The notes: generated from the sequence alone by a model not told the origin. 64,000 bases of DNA from Punica granatum (GCF_007655135.1 NC_045127.1:26640199-26704198), one strand, 5' to 3'. Positions 13,301 through 26,449 are shown, numbered from the stretch's first letter. Numbers and translations are program-made.

Positions 13301-15381
13301 CGAGGTAGCTCGGCGAACTTGCGGTGCAGGAAAGTAATCTCGCACGGGATAGCAGGCCCGGCAAGGTTGCAAGAGGCACGAGCGAGGTGGCTCGGCGAAG
13401 TTAAGGTGCAGGAAAGTAAGCTCGCACGGGTTAGCATACCCGCTAGGTTGCAAGAGGTACGAGCGAGGTGGCTCGGCGAACATGCGGTGCAAGAAAGAAA
13501 ACTCGCACGGGTTAGCAGACCCGGCATGGTTGCAAGGGGAACGAGCGAGGTGGCTCGGCAAACTTGCGGTGCAGCAAAATAAACTCGCACCGGTTAGTAG
13601 ACCCGGAAGGTTGCAAACGGCACGAGCGAGGTGGCTCGGCGAACTTGCGGTGCAGGAAAGTACGCTCGTAGAGGTTAGTAGACCGGGCAAGGTTGCAAGA
13701 GGCATGAGCGAGGTGGCTCGGCGAACTTGCGGTGTTGGAAAGTACGCACGCACGGGTTAGAAGACCCGGCAAGGTTGCAAGAGGCACGAGTGAGGTGGCT
13801 CGGTGAACTTAAGGTACAGGAAACTAAGCTCGAACAGGTTAGCATACCCGGCCAGGTTGCAAGAGGTACGAGCGAGGAAGCTCGGCGAACTTGCGGCGCA
13901 GGAAAATAATCTCGCGCGGGTTAGCAGACCTAGCAAGGTTGCAAGAGGCACGAGCGACGTGGCCCGGCGAACTTGCGGATCAGGAAAGTAAGCTCGCACG
14001 GGTTTGCAAACCCGGCAAGGTTGCAAGGGGCACGAGCGAGGAGGCTCGGCGAACTTGCGGTGCAGGAAAGTAATCTCGCGCGGGTTGGCATACCGGGCAA
14101 GGTTGCAAGCGGCACGAGCGACGTGGCTCGGCGAACTTGCGGTGTAGGAAAGTTAGCTCGCACGGGTTACCAGACCCGGCTACGTTGCAAGAGGCACGAG
14201 CGAGGTGGCTCGGCGAACTTGCGTTGCAGGAAAGTTAGCTCGCACGGGTTAGCAGACCCGGCAAGGTTGCAAGAGGCACGAGAGAGCTGGCTCGGTGAAC
14301 TTAAGGTACAGGAAAGTAAGCTCGCACGGGTTAGCATACTCGGTTAGGTTGCAAGAGGTACGAGCGAGGTGGCTCGGCGAACTTGCGGTGCAGGAAAGTA
14401 CTCTCGCGCGGGTTTTCAGACCCAGCAAGCCTGCAAGAGGCACGAGCGAGGTGGCTCGGTGAACTGGCGGTGCATGAAAGTAATCTCGCACGGGTTAGCA
14501 GTCCCGGCAAGGTCGAAAGAGGCACGACCGATGTGGCTCGATGAACTTGCGGTGGAGGAAAGTAAACTCGCACGGGTTAGCAGAGCCGGCAAGGTTGCAA
14601 GAGGCACGAGCGAGGTGGCTCGGCGAACTAGCGGTGCAAAAAAGTAAACTCGCACGGGTTAGCAGACCCGGCAAGGTTGCAAGAGGCACGAGCGAGGTGT
14701 CTCGGCGAACTTGCGATGCAGCAAAAAAAACTCACACTGGTGAGCAGACCCTGCAAGGTTGCAAGAGGCACGAGGGAGGTGGCTCGGCGAACTTGCGTTG
14801 CAGGAAAGTAAACTCGCACAGGTTAGCAGTCCCGGCAAGTTTGCAAGGGGCACGAGCGAGGTGGCTCGGCGAACTTGCGGTGCAGAAAAGTAAACTCGCA
14901 CGGGCTAGCCGACCCGGGGAGGTTGCATGGGGCACGAGCGAGGTGGCTCGGCGAACTTGCGGTGCAGGAAAGTTAGCTCGCACGGGTTAGCAGACCCGGC
15001 AAGGTTGGAAGAGGCACGAGCGAGGTGGCTCGGCGAACTTGCGGTGCAAAAAAGTTAGCATACACGGGTTAGCAGACCCGGCAAGGTTGCAAGAGGCACG
15101 AGCGAGGTGGCTCGGCGAACATCAGGCGCAGGAAAGTAAGCTCGCACGGGTTAGCATACCCGGCTAGGTAGCAAGAGGTAAGAGAGAGGTGGCTCGGCGA
15201 ACTTGCGGTGCAAGAAAGTAAACTCGCAAGGGTTAGGAGACCCGGCAAGGTTGCAAGAGGCACGAGCGAGCAGGCTCGGCGAACTTGCGGTGCAGGAATG
15301 TAAGCTCGCACGGGTTAGCAGGCCCGGCAAGGTTGCAAGAGGCACGAGGGAGGTGGCTCGGTGAACTTGCGGTGCAGGAAA
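10391..15381 (+). repeat. Higher-order repeat copy 3 (4991 bp)
   Basis: Matches copy 2 at offset 4828 from 10391 to about 12200. It then contains an extra two-monomer (164-bp) duplication and matches at offset about 4989 afterwards. Confidence 0.85.
12061..12388 (+). repeat. 164-bp (two-monomer) tandem duplication
   Basis: The pair of monomers marked by CGAGCATGGTGGTTCGG and by GATGCCGC followed by an A-run and ACTAACAAGGG occurs twice in succession. Copies 1, 2 and 4 have this pair once. It explains the 163-bp longer spacing of HOR copy 3. Confidence 0.88.
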
Positions 15382-18300
15382 GTAAACTCGCACGGGTTAG
15401 CCGACCCGGTGAGGTTGCAAGAGGCACGTACGAGGTGGCTCGGCGAACTTGCGGTGCAAGAAAGTAAACTCGCACCGGTTAGCAGACCTAGCAAGGTTGC
15501 AAGTGGCACGAGCGAGGTGGTTCGGGGAACTTGTCGGTGCAAGAAATTAAACTCGCACGGGTTAGCAGTCCTAGCAAGGTTGAAAGAGGCCAGAGCGACG
15601 TGTCTCGACGAACTTACGGTGGTGGAAAGTAAACTCGCACGGTTTAGTAGACCCGGCACGGTTGCAAGAGGGACGAGCTAGGTGGCTCGGCAAACTTGCG
15701 GTGCAGGAAAGTAAGCTCGCACGGGTTAGCAGACCCAGCGAGGTTGCAAGGGGAGAGCGAGGTGGCTCCGCGAACTTGCGATGCAGCAAACAAAACTCGC
15801 ACGGGTGGGAAGACCCTGCAAGGTTGTAAGAGGCACGAGGGAGGTGGTTCGGCGAACGTGCGTTGCAGGAAAGTAAACTCGCACGGGTTTGCAGACCAGG
15901 CATGGTTGCAAGGGGCACGAGCGAGGTGGCTCGGCGAACTTGCGATGCAGCAAAAAAAACTAACACGGGTGAGCAGACCCTGCAAGGTTGCAAGAGGCAC
16001 GAGGGAGGTGGCTCGGCAAACTTGCGTTGCAGGAAAGTAAACTCGCACAGGTTAGCAGTCCCGGCAAGTTTGCAAGAGGCACGAGCGAGGTGACTCGGCG
16101 AACTTGCGGTGCAGAAAAGTAAGCTCGCACGGGTTTGCAGACCCGGCATGGTTGCAAGGGCACGAGCGAGGTGGATCGGCGAACTTGCGGTGCAGAAAAG
16201 TAAACTCGCACAGGTTAGCCGACCCGGGGAGGTTGCATGGGGCACGAGCGAGGTGGCTCGGCGAACTTTCGGTGCAAGAAAGTAAACTCGCACGGGTTAG
16301 TAGACCCGGCAAGGTTGCAAGAGGCACGAGCGAGGTAGCTCGTCGAACTTGCGGTGCAGGAAAGTAAGCTCGCACAGGTTAGCAGACCAAGCAAGGTTGC
16401 AAGGGGAGAGCGAGGCGGCTCGGCAAACTTGCGGTGCAGGAAAGTAATCTCGCAAGGGTTAGCAGACCCGGCGAGGTTGAAAGAGGCGCGAGCGATTTGG
16501 CTCGATGAAATTGCGGTGGAGGAAAGTAAACTCGCACGGGTTAGCCGACCCGGCAAGCTTGCAAGAGGCACGAGCGAGGTGACTCGGCGAACTTACGGTG
16601 TAGGAAAGTAAACTCGCACGGGATAGCAGGCCCGGCAAGGTTGCAAGAGGCACGAGCGAGGTGGCTCGGCGAACTTGCGGTGCAGGAAAGTTAGCTCGCA
16701 CGGGTTACCAGACCCGGCCAGGTTGCAAGAGGCACGAGCGAGGTGGCTCGGCGAACTTGCGGTGCAGAAAAGTTAGCTCGCACGGGTTAGCAGACCCGGC
16801 AAGGTTGCAAGAGGCACGAGCGAGGTGGCTCGGTGAACTTAAGGTGCAGGAAAGTAAGCTCGCACGGGTTAGCAGACCCGGCAAGGTCGAAAGAGGCACG
16901 AGCGATGTGGCTCGATGAACTTGCGGTGGAGGAAAGTAAACTCGCACGGATTAGCAGACCCGGCAAGGTTGCAAGAGGCACGAGCAAGGTGGCTCGGCGA
17001 ACTTGCGGTGCAAAAAAGTAAGCCTGCACGGGTTAGCAGACCCGGCAAGGTTGCAAGGGGCACGAGCGAGGTGGCTCGGCGAACTTGCGATGCAGCAAAA
17101 AAAACTAACACGGGTGAGCAGACCCTGCAAGGTTGCAAGAGGCACGAGCGAGGTGGCTCGGTGAACTTAAGGCGCAGGAAAGTATGCTCGCACGGGTTAG
17201 CATACCCGGCTAGGTAGCAAGAGGTAAGAGAGAGGTGGCTCGGCGAACTTGCGGTGCAAGAAAGTAAACTCGCACGGGTTAGCAGACCCGGCAAGGTTGC
17301 AAGAGGCACGAGGGAGGTGGCTCGGTAAACTTGCGGTGCAGGAAAGTAAACTCGCACGGGTTAGCCGACCCGGTGAGGTTGCAAGAGCCACGTGCGAGGT
17401 GGCTCGGTGAACTTGCGGTGCCAGAAAGTAAACTCTCACCGGTTAGCAGACCTAGCAAGGTTGCAAGTGGCACGAGCGAGGTGGCTCGGCGAACTTGCGG
17501 TGCAAGAAATTAAACTCGCACGGGTTAGCAGTCCCATCAAGGTTGAAAGAGGCCAGAATGAGGTGGCTCGACGAACTTACGGTAGAGGAAAGTAAACTCG
17601 CACGGTTTGGTAGACCCGGACCGGTTGCAAGAGGGACGAGCGAGGTGGCTCGGCAAACTTGCGGTGCAGGAAAGTAAGCTCGCACGGGTTAGCAGACCCG
17701 GCAAGGTTGCAAGGGGAGAACGAGGTGGCTCCGCGAACTTGCGATGCAGCAAAAAAAACTCGCACGGGTGAGAAGACCCTGCAAGGTTGCAAGAGGCACG
17801 AGGGAGGTGGCTCGGCAAACTTGCGTTGCAGGAAAGTAAACTCGCACGGGTTAGCTGTCCCGGCAAGTTTGCAAGAGGCACGAGCGAGGTGGCTCGGCGA
17901 ACTTGCGGTGCAGAGAAGTAAGCTCGCACGGGTTTGCAGACCTGGCATGGTTGCAAGGGGCACGAGCGAGGTGGCTCGGCGAACTTGCGATGCAGCAAAA
18001 AAAACTAACACGGGTGAGCAGACCCTGCAAGGTTGCAAGAGGCACGAGGGAGGTGGCTTGGCAAACTTGCGTTGCAGGAAAGTAAACTCGCACAGGTTAG
18101 CAGTCCCGGCAAGTTTGCAAGAGGCACGAGCGAGGTGGCTCGGCGAACTTGCGGTGCAGAAAAGTAAGCTCGCACGGGTTTGCAGACCCGGCATGGTTGC
18201 AAGGGGCACGAGCGAGGTGGCTCGGCGAACTTGCGGTGCAGGAATGTTAGCTCGCACGGGTTAGCATACTCCACTAGGTTGCAAGAGGTACGAGCGAGGT

Positions 18301-20211
18301 GGATCGGCGAACTTGCGGTGCAGGAAAGCAATCTCGTGCGGGTTTGCTGACCCAGCAAGCTTGCAAGAGGCACGAGCGAGGTGGCTCGACGAACTGGCGG
18401 TGGAGGAAAGTAATCTCGCACGGGTTAGCAGACCCGGCAAGGTCGAAAGAGGCACGAGCGATGTGGCTCGATGAACTTGCGGTGGAGGAAAGTAAACTCG
18501 CACGGGTTAGCAGACCCGGCAAGGTTGCAAGAGGCACGAGCGAGGTGGCTCGGCGAACTTGCGGTGCAAAAAAGTAAGCTCGCACGGGTTAGCAGACCCG
18601 GCAAGGTTGCTAGAGGCACGAGCGAGGTGGCTCGGTGAACTTAAGGCGCAGGAAAGTACGCTCGCAGGGGTTAGCATACCCGGCTAGGTAGCAAGAGGTA
18701 AGAGAGAGGTGGCTCGGCGAACTTGTGGTGCAAGAAAGTAAACTCGCACGGGTTAGTAGACCCGGCAAGGTTGCAAAAGGCACGAGCGAGCAGGCTCGGC
18801 GAACTTGCGGTGCAGGAATGTAAGCTCGCACGGGTTAGCAAACCCGGCAAGGTTTCAAGAGGCACGAGGGAGGTGGCTCGATGAACTTGCGGTGCAGGAA
18901 AGGAAACTCGCACGGGTTAGCCGACCCGGTGAGGTTGCAAGAGCCACGTGCGAGGTGGCTCGGTAAACTTGCGGTGCAAGAAAGTAAACTCGCACCGGTT
19001 AGCAGTCCCAGCAAGGTTGAAAGAGGCCAGAGCGAGGTGGCTCGACGAACTTACGGTGGAGGAAAGTAAACTCGCACGGTTTAGTAGACCCGGCACGGTT
19101 TCAAGAGGGACGAGCGAGGTGGCTCGGCAAACTTGCGGTGCAGGAAAGTAAGCTCGCACGGGTTAGCAGACCCGGCAAGGTTGCAAGAGGCACGAGCGAG
19201 GTAGCTCGGCGAATTTGCGGTGCAGGAAAGTAAGCTCGCACAGGTTAGCAGACCAGGCAAGGTTGCAAGGAGAGAGCGAGGCGGCTCAGCAAACTTGCGG
19301 TGCAGGAAAGTAATCTCGCAAGGGTTAGCAGACCCGTTGAGGTTGAAAGAGGCGCGAGCGATTTCGCTCGATGGAATTGCGGTGGAGGAGAGTATCCTCG
19401 CACGGGTTAGCAGACCCGGCAAGCTTGCAGGGGGCACGAGCGAGGTGGCTCGGCGAACTTACGGTGCAGGAAAGTAAACTCGCACGGGATAGCAGGCCCG
19501 GCAAGGTTGCAAGAGGCACGAGCGAGGTGGCTCGGCGAACTTGTGGTGCAAGAAAGTAAACACGCACGGGTTAGTAGACCCGGCAAGGTTGCAAGAGGCA
19601 CGAGCGAGGTGGCGCGGCGAACTTGCGGTGCAGGAAAGTTAGCTCGCACGGGTTAGCAGACCCAGCAAGGTTGCAAGAGGCACGAGCAAGGTGGCTCGGT
19701 GAACTTAAGGTGCAGGAAAGTAAGCTCGCACGGGTTAGCATACTCGGCTAGGTTGCAAGAGGTACGAGCGAGGTGGATCGGCGAACTTGCGGTGCAGGAA
19801 AGTAATCTTGCGCGGGTTTGCAGACCCAGCAAGGTTGCAAGAGGCACGAGCGAGGTGGCTCGGCGAACTGGCGTTGCAGGAAAGTAATCTCGCACGGGTT
19901 AGCAGACCCGGCAAGGTTGCAAGAGGCACGAGCGAGGTGGCTCGGCGAACTTCAGGCGCAGGAAAGTTAGCTCGCACGGGTTAGCATACCCGGCTAGGTA
20001 GCAACAGGTAAGAGAGAGGTGGCTCGGCGAACTTGCGGTGCATGAAAGTAAACTCGCACGGGTTAGGAGACCCGGCAAGGTTGCAAGAAGCACGAGCGAG
20101 CAGGCTCGGCGAACTTGCGGTGCAGGAATGTAAGCTCGCACGGGTTAGCAGACCCGGCAAGGTTGCAAGAGGCACGAGGGAGGTGGCTCGGTGAACTTGC
20201 GGTGCAGGAAA
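15382..20211 (+). repeat. Higher-order repeat copy 4 (4830 bp, rearranged)
   Basis: Follows copy 3 at offset 4991, then 4910 (one monomer lost near 15890), then 4666 (loss of about three monomers, including the copy 3 duplication). From about 17660 it resembles the first half of the HOR (393-983) rather than the second half, so this copy is mosaic. Confidence 0.75.
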
Positions 20212-20299
20212 ATAAACTCGCACGGGTTAGCCGACCCGGTGAGGTTGCAAGAGGCACGTGCGAGGTGGCTCGGCGAACTTGCGGTGCAAGAAAGTAAAC

Positions 20300-22360
20300 T
20301 CGCACCGGTTAGCAGACCTAGCAAGGTTGCAAGTGGCACGAGCGAGGTGGCTCGGGGAACTTGCGGTGCAAGAAATTAAACTCGCACGGGTTAGCAGTCC
20401 CAGCAAGGTTGAAAGAGGCCAGAGCGAGGTGGCTCGACGAACTTACGGTGGAGGAAAGTAAACTCGCACGGTTTAGTAGACCTGGCACGGTTGCAAGAGG
20501 GACGAGCAAGGTGGCTCGGCAAACTTGCGGTGCAGGAAAGTAAGCTCGCACGGGTTAGCAGACCCAACAAGGTTGCAAGGGGAGAGCGAGGTGGCTCCGC
20601 GAACTTGCGATGCAGCAAACAAAACTCGCACGGGTGGGCAGACCCTGCAAGGTTGCAAGAGGAACGAGGGAGGTGGCTCGGCGAACTTGCGTTGCAGGAA
20701 AGTAAACTCGCACGGGTTAGCAGTCCCGGCAAGTTTGCAAAAGGCACGAGTGAGGTGGCTCGGCGAACTTGCGGTGCAGGAAAGTTAGCTCGCACGGGTT
20801 ACCAGACCCGGCCAGGTTGCAAGAGGCACGAGCGAGGTGGCTCGGCGAACTTGCGGTGCAGGAAAGTTAGCTCGCACGGGTTAGCAGACCCAGCAAGGTT
20901 GCAAGAGGCACGAGCAAGGTGGCTCGGTGAACTTAAGGTGCAGGAAAGTAAGCTCGCACGGGTTAGCATACTCGGCTAGGTTGCAAGAGTTACGAGCGAG
21001 GTGGATCGGCGAACTTGCGGTGCAGGAAAGTAATCTCGCGCGGGTTTGCAGACCCAGCAAGCTGGCAAGAGGCACGAGCGAGGTGGCTCGGCGAACTGGC
21101 GGTGCTGGAAAGTAATCTCGCACGGGTTAGCAGACCCGGCAAGGTCGAAAGAGGCACGAGCGATGTGGCTCGATGAACTTGCGGTGGAGGAAAGTAAACT
21201 CGCACGGGTTAGCAGACCCGGAAAGGTTGCAAGAGGCACAAGCGAGGTGGGTCGGCGAACTTCAGGCGCAGGAAAGTAAGCTCACACGGGTTAGCATACC
21301 CGTAGGGGGGTAGCAAGAGGGTAGGAGAGAGGTGGCTCGGCGAACTTGCGGTGCAAGAAAGTAAACTCGCACCGGTTAGCAGACCTAGCAAGGTTGCAAG
21401 TGGCACGAGCGAGGTGGCGGGAACTTGCGGTGCAAGAAATTAAACTCGCACGGGTTAGCAGTCCCAGCAAGGTTGAAAGAGGCCAGAGCGAGGTGGCTCG
21501 ACGAACTTACGGTGGAGGAAAGTAAACTCGCACGGTTTAGTAGACCTGGCACGGTTGCAAGAGGGACGAGCAAGGTGGCTCGGCAAACTTGCGGTGCAGG
21601 AAATTAAGCTCGCACGGGTTAGCAGACCCAACAAGGTTGCAAGGGGAGAGCGAGGTGGCTCCGCGAACTTGCGATGCAGCAAACAAAACTCGCACGGGTG
21701 GGCAGACCCTGCAAGGTTGCAAGAGGACGAGGGAGGTGGCTCGGCGAACTTGCGTTGCAGGAAAGTAAACTCGCACGGGTTAGCAGTCCCGGCAAGTTTG
21801 CAAAAGGCACGAGTGAGGTGGCTCGGCGAACTTGCGGTGCAGGAAAGTTAGCTCGCACGGGTTACCAGACCCGGCCAGGTTGCAAGAGGCACGAGCGAGG
21901 TGGCTCGGCGAACTTGCGGTGCAGGAAAGTTAGCTCGCACGGGTTAGCAGACCCAGCAAGGTTGCAAGAGGCACGAGCAAGTGGCTCGGTGAACTTAAGG
22001 TGCAGGAAAGTAAGCTCGCACGGGTTAGCATACTCGGCTAGGTTGCAAGAGTTACGAGCGAGGTGGATCGGCGAACTTGCGGTGCAGGAAAGTAATCTCG
22101 CGCGGGTTTGCAGACCAGCAAGCTGGCAAGAGGCACGAGCGAGGTGGCTCGGCGAACTGGCGGTGCTGGAAAGTAATCTCGCACGGGTTAGCAGACCCGG
22201 CAAGGTCGAAAGAGGCACGAGCGATGTGGCTCGATGAACTTGCGGTGGAGGAAAGTAAACTCGCACGGGTTAGCAGACCCGGAAAGGTTGCAAGAGGCAC
22301 AAGCGAGGTGGGTCGGCGAACTTCAGGCGCAGGAAAGTAAGCTCACACGGGTTAGCATAC
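20300..22360 (+). repeat. Local duplication of about 1.06 kb with small deletions
   Basis: About 20300-21300 is repeated at about 21367-22360 (offset about 1064). The second block differs mainly by small losses: four bases near 21419, single bases near 21727, 21980 and 22113. The junction at about 21300-21330 contains an aberrant run of G (GTAGGGGGGTAGC). This could be a recent duplication plus deletions, or a consensus error in a collapsed repeat. Confidence 0.75.
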
Positions 22361-25300
22361 CCGGCTAGGTAGCAAGAGGTAGGAGAGAGGTGGCTCGGCG
22401 AACTTGCGGTGCAAGAAAGTAAACTCGCACGGGTTAGGAGACCCGGCAAGGTTGCAAGAGGCCCGAGCGAACAGGCTCGGCGAACTTGCGGTGCAGGAAT
22501 GTAAGCTCGCACGGGTTAGCAGACCCGGCAAGGTTGCAAGAGGCACAGGGGAGGTGGCTCGGTGAACTTGCTGTGCAGGAAAGTAAACTCGCACGGGTTA
22601 GCTGACCCGGTGAGGTTGCAAGAGGCACGTGCGAGGTGGCTCGGCGAACTTGCGGTGCAAGAAAGTAAACTCGCACCGGTTACCAGACCTATCAAGGTTG
22701 CAAGTGGCACGAGCGAGGTGGCTCGGGGAACTTGCGGTGCAAGAAATTAAACTCGCACGGGTTAGCAGTCCCAGCAAGGTTGAAAGAGGCCAGAGCGAGG
22801 TGGCTCGACGAACTTACGGTGGAGGAAAGTAAACTCGCACGGTTTAGTAGACCTGGCACGGTTGCAAGAGGGACGAGCGAGGTGGCTCGGCAAACTTGCG
22901 GTGCAGGAAAGTAAGCTCGCACGGGTTAGCAGACCCAGCAAGGTTGCAAGGGGAGAGCGAGGTGGCTCCGCGAACTTGCGAGGCAGCAAACAAAACTCGC
23001 ACGGGTGGGCAGACCCTGCAAGGTTGCAAGAGACACGAGGGAGGTGGCTCGGCGAACTTGCGTTGCAGGAAAGTAAACTCGCACGGGTTAGCAGTCCCGG
23101 CAAGTTTGCAAAAGGCACGAGCGAGGTGGCTCGGCGAACTTGCGGTGCAGAAAAGTAAGCTCGCACGGGTTTGCAGACCCGGCATGGTTGCAAGGGGCAC
23201 GAGCGAGGTGGCTCGGCGAACTTGCGGTGCAGAAAAGTAAACTCGCACGGGTTAGCCGACCCGGGAAGGTTGCATGGGGCACGAGCGAGGTGGCTCGGCG
23301 AACTTGCGGTGCAGGAAAGTAAGCTCGCACAGGTTAGCAGACCAGGCAAGGTTGCAAGGGGAGAGCGAGGCTGCTCGGCAAACATGCGGTGCAGGAAAGT
23401 AATCTCGCAAGGGTTAGCAGACCCGGCGAGGTTGAAAGAGGCGCGAGCGATTTGGCTCGATGAAATTGCGGTGGAGGAAAGTAAACTCGCACGGGTTAGC
23501 AGACCCGGCAAGTTTGCAAGAGGCACGAGCGACGTGGCTCGGCGAACTTACGGTGCAGGAAAGTAAACTCGCAGGGGATAGCAGGCCCGGCAAGGTTGCA
23601 AGCGGCATGAGCGAGGTGTCTCGGCGAACTTGCGGTGCAAGAAAGTAAACACGCACAGGTTAGTAGACCCGGCAAGGTTGCAAGAGGCACGAGCAAGGTG
23701 GCTCGGCGAACTTGCGTTGCAGGAAAGTTAGCTCGCACGGGTTACCAGACCCGGCCAGGTTGCAAGAAGCACGAGCGAGGTGGCTCGACGAACTTGCGGT
23801 GCAGGAAAGTTAGCTCGCACTGGTTAGCAGACCCGGCAAGGTTGCAAGAGGCACGAGCGAGGTGGCTCGGTGAACTTAAGGTGCAGGAAAGTAAGCTCGC
23901 ACGGGTTAGCATACTCGGCTAGGTTGCAAGAGGTACGAGCCAGGTGGATCGGCGAACTTGCGGTGCAGGAAAGTAATCTCGCGCGGGTATGCAGACCCAG
24001 CAAGCTTGCAAGAGGCACGAGCGAGGTGGCTCGGCGAACTGGCGGTGCAGGAAAGTAATCTCGCACGGGTTAGCAGACCCGGCAAGGTCGAAAGAGGCAC
24101 GAGCGATGTGGCTCGATGAACTTGCGGTGGAGGAAAGTAAACTCGCACGGGTTAGCAGACCCGGCAAGGTTGCAAGAGGCACGAGCGAGGTGGCTCGGCG
24201 AACTTGCGGTGTAGGAAAGTTAGCTCGCACGGGTTACCACACCCGGCCAGGTTGCAAGAGGCACGAGCGAGGTGGCTCGGCGAACTTGCGGTGCAGGAAA
24301 GTTAGCTCGCACGGGTTAGCAGACCCGGCAAGGTTGCAAGAGGCACGAGCGAGGTGGCTCGGTGAACTTAAGGTGCAGGAAAGTAAGCTCGCACGGGTTA
24401 GCATACTCGGCTAGGTTGCAAGAGGTACGAGCGAGGTGGATCGGCGAACTTGCGGTGCAGGAAAGTAATCTCGCGCGGATTTGCAGACCCAGCAAGCTTG
24501 CAAGAGGCACGAGCGAGGTGGCTCGGCGAACTGGCGGTGCAGGAAAGTAATCTCGCACGGGTTAGCAGACCCGGCAAGGTCGAAAGAGGCACGAGCGATG
24601 TGGCTCGATGAACTTGCGGTGGAGAAAAGTAAACTCGCACGGGTTAGCAGACCCGGCAAGGTTGCAAGAGGCACGAGCGAGGTGGCTCGGCAAACTTGCG
24701 GTGCAAAAAAGTAAGCTCGCACGGGTTAGCAGACCCGGCAAGTTTGCAAGAGGCACGAGCGAGGTGGCTCTGTGAACTTCAGGCGCAGGAAAGTAAACTC
24801 GCATGGGTTAGCATACCTGGCTAGGTAGCAAGAGGTAAGAGAGAGGTGGCTCGGCGAACTTGCGGTGCAAGAAAGTAAACTCGCACGGGTTAGTAGACCC
24901 GGCAAGGTTGCAAAAGGCACGAGCGAGCAGGCTCGGCGAACTTGCGGTGCAGGAATGTAAGCTCGCACGGGTTAGCAGACCCGGCAAGGTTGCAAGAGGC
25001 ATGTGCGAGGTGGCTCGGCGAACTTGCTGTGCAAGAAAGTAAACTCGCACCGGTTAGCAGACCTAGCGAGGTTGCAAGTGGCACGAGCGAGGTGGCTCGG
25101 CGAACTTGCGGTGCAAGAAATTAAACTCGCATGGGTTAGCAGTCCCAGCAAGGTCGAAAGAGGCCAGAGCGAGGTGGCTCGACGAACTTACGGTGGAGGA
25201 AAGTAAACTCGCACGGTTTAGTGGACCCGGCACGGTTGCAAGAGCGACGAGCGAGGTGGCTCGGCAAACTTGCGGTGCAGGAAAGTAAGCTCGCACAGGT

Positions 25301-26336
25301 TAGCAGACCCGGCAAGGTTGCAAGGGGATAGCGAGGTGGCTCCACGAACTTGCGATGCAGCAAAGAAAACTCGCACGGGTGAGCATACCCTGCAAGGTTG
25401 CAAGAGGCACGATGGAGGTGGCTCGGCGAACTTGCGTTGCAGGAAAGTAAACTCGCACGGGTTAGCTGTCCCGGCAAGTTTGCAAGAGGCACGAGCGAGG
25501 TGGCTCGGCGAACTTGCGGTGCAGGAAAGTAAACTCGCACGGGTTAGCCGACCCGGTGAGGTTGCAAGAGGCACGAGCGAGGTGGCTCGGCGAACTTTCG
25601 GTGCAAGAAAGTAAACTCGCACCGGTTAGCAGACCTAGCAAGGTTGCAAGTGGCACGAGCGAGGTGGCTCGGCGAACTGGCGGTGCAAGAAATTAAACTC
25701 GCACGGGTTAGCAGTCCCAGCAAGGTTGAAAGGGGCCAGAGCGAGGTGGCTCGGCGAACTTACGGTGGTGGAAAGTAAACTCGCACGAGTTAGCAGACCT
25801 GACAAGATTGCAAGAGGCACGAGCGTGGTGGCTCGGCGATCTTAAGGTGCAAGAAAGAAAGCTCGCACGGGTTAGCATACCCGGCATGGTTGCAAGAGGC
25901 ACGAGGGAGGTGGCTCGGCGAACTTGCGGTTCAGGAAAGTAAACTCGCACGGGTTAGCAGACCCGGCAAGGTTGCAAGAGGCATGAGCGAGATGGCTAGG
26001 CGAACTTGCGCTGCAAGAAAGTAAACTCGCACAGGTTAGCAGACCCGGCAAGGTTGCAAGAGGCACGAGCGAGGTGGCTCGGCGAACTTGCGGTGCAGGA
26101 AAGTAAGCTCGCACCGGTTAGTAGACCTGGCAAGGTCGAAAATAGGCACGAGCGAGGTGGCTCGGCGAACTTGCGGATCAAGAAAGTAAACTCGCACAGG
26201 TTAGCAGACCCCGCAAGGTTGCAAGACGCACGAGCGAGGTGGCTCGGCGAACTTGCGGTGCAAGAAAGTAAACTCGCACAGGTTAGCAGACCCTGCAAGG
26301 TTGCAAGAGGCACGAGCGAGGTGGCTCGGCGAACTT

Positions 26337-26341
26337 GCGGT
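26337..26341. other. Left target-site duplication GCGGT
   Basis: The five bases immediately left of the LTR are GCGGT, part of the satellite motif CTTGCGGTGCA. The same five bases follow the right LTR at 52076-52080, and the monomer resumes there in phase (GCGGTGCCAG...). Confidence 0.95.
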
Positions 26342-26449
26342 TGTGCACACCCGAATTTCATCTCCTCGGGGCACGCATGCTCGCGCCTCAGCAAACGCGG
26401 CTTGGGAGTGTCTACCTTCTCGGGGATGCGCGACGGACGCACGTGAGAA

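Larger units (their letters stand above)
1..26341 (+). repeat. Satellite array 1, 82-bp monomer
   Basis: About 320 head-to-tail copies of an 82-bp unit, all in one orientation; a representative unit is 2793-2874. Landmarks in order are GGTTAGCAGACCCGG, CAAGGTTGCAAGAGG, CACGAGCGAGGTGGCTCGG, CGAACTTGCGGTGCA and GGAAAGTAAACTCGCACG. The unit is about 61% GC with roughly eight CpGs. Monomers differ by scattered substitutions and a few short variants, for example the version reading GCAAGGGGAGAGCGAGG that lacks about 6 bp. Because 82 is not a multiple of three, each strand is read through all three frames every 246 bp, which produces the many 60-80-codon open frames spaced 82 bp apart. No gene is seen here. 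The array begins before the window and is cut by a retrotransposon at 26342. Satellite family unknown to me; whether it is centromeric, pericentromeric or subtelomeric cannot be told. Confidence 0.97.
20212..26341 (+). repeat. Right part of array 1, about 2.37-kb periodicity
   Basis: The HOR anchor recurs at 20212, and related monomers recur at 22562 and about 25003, giving spacings of about 2371-2374 bp. This resembles the half-length subrepeat seen inside the 4.83-kb units (59 versus 2193, offset about 2.13 kb). The order is less regular than in copies 1-4. The last monomers (26001-26341) run straight into the LTR. Confidence 0.7.

Noticed and set aside
1..26341. Hundreds of 60-280-codon open frames on both strands
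   Set aside because: They recur every 82 bp in rotating frames, share the same repeated peptide phrases and overlap each other; they are products of a stop-poor monomer, not genes.
1..26341. CRISPR-like regular repeats
   Set aside because: No unique spacers; units abut directly, and the context is a plant retrotransposon and satellite.
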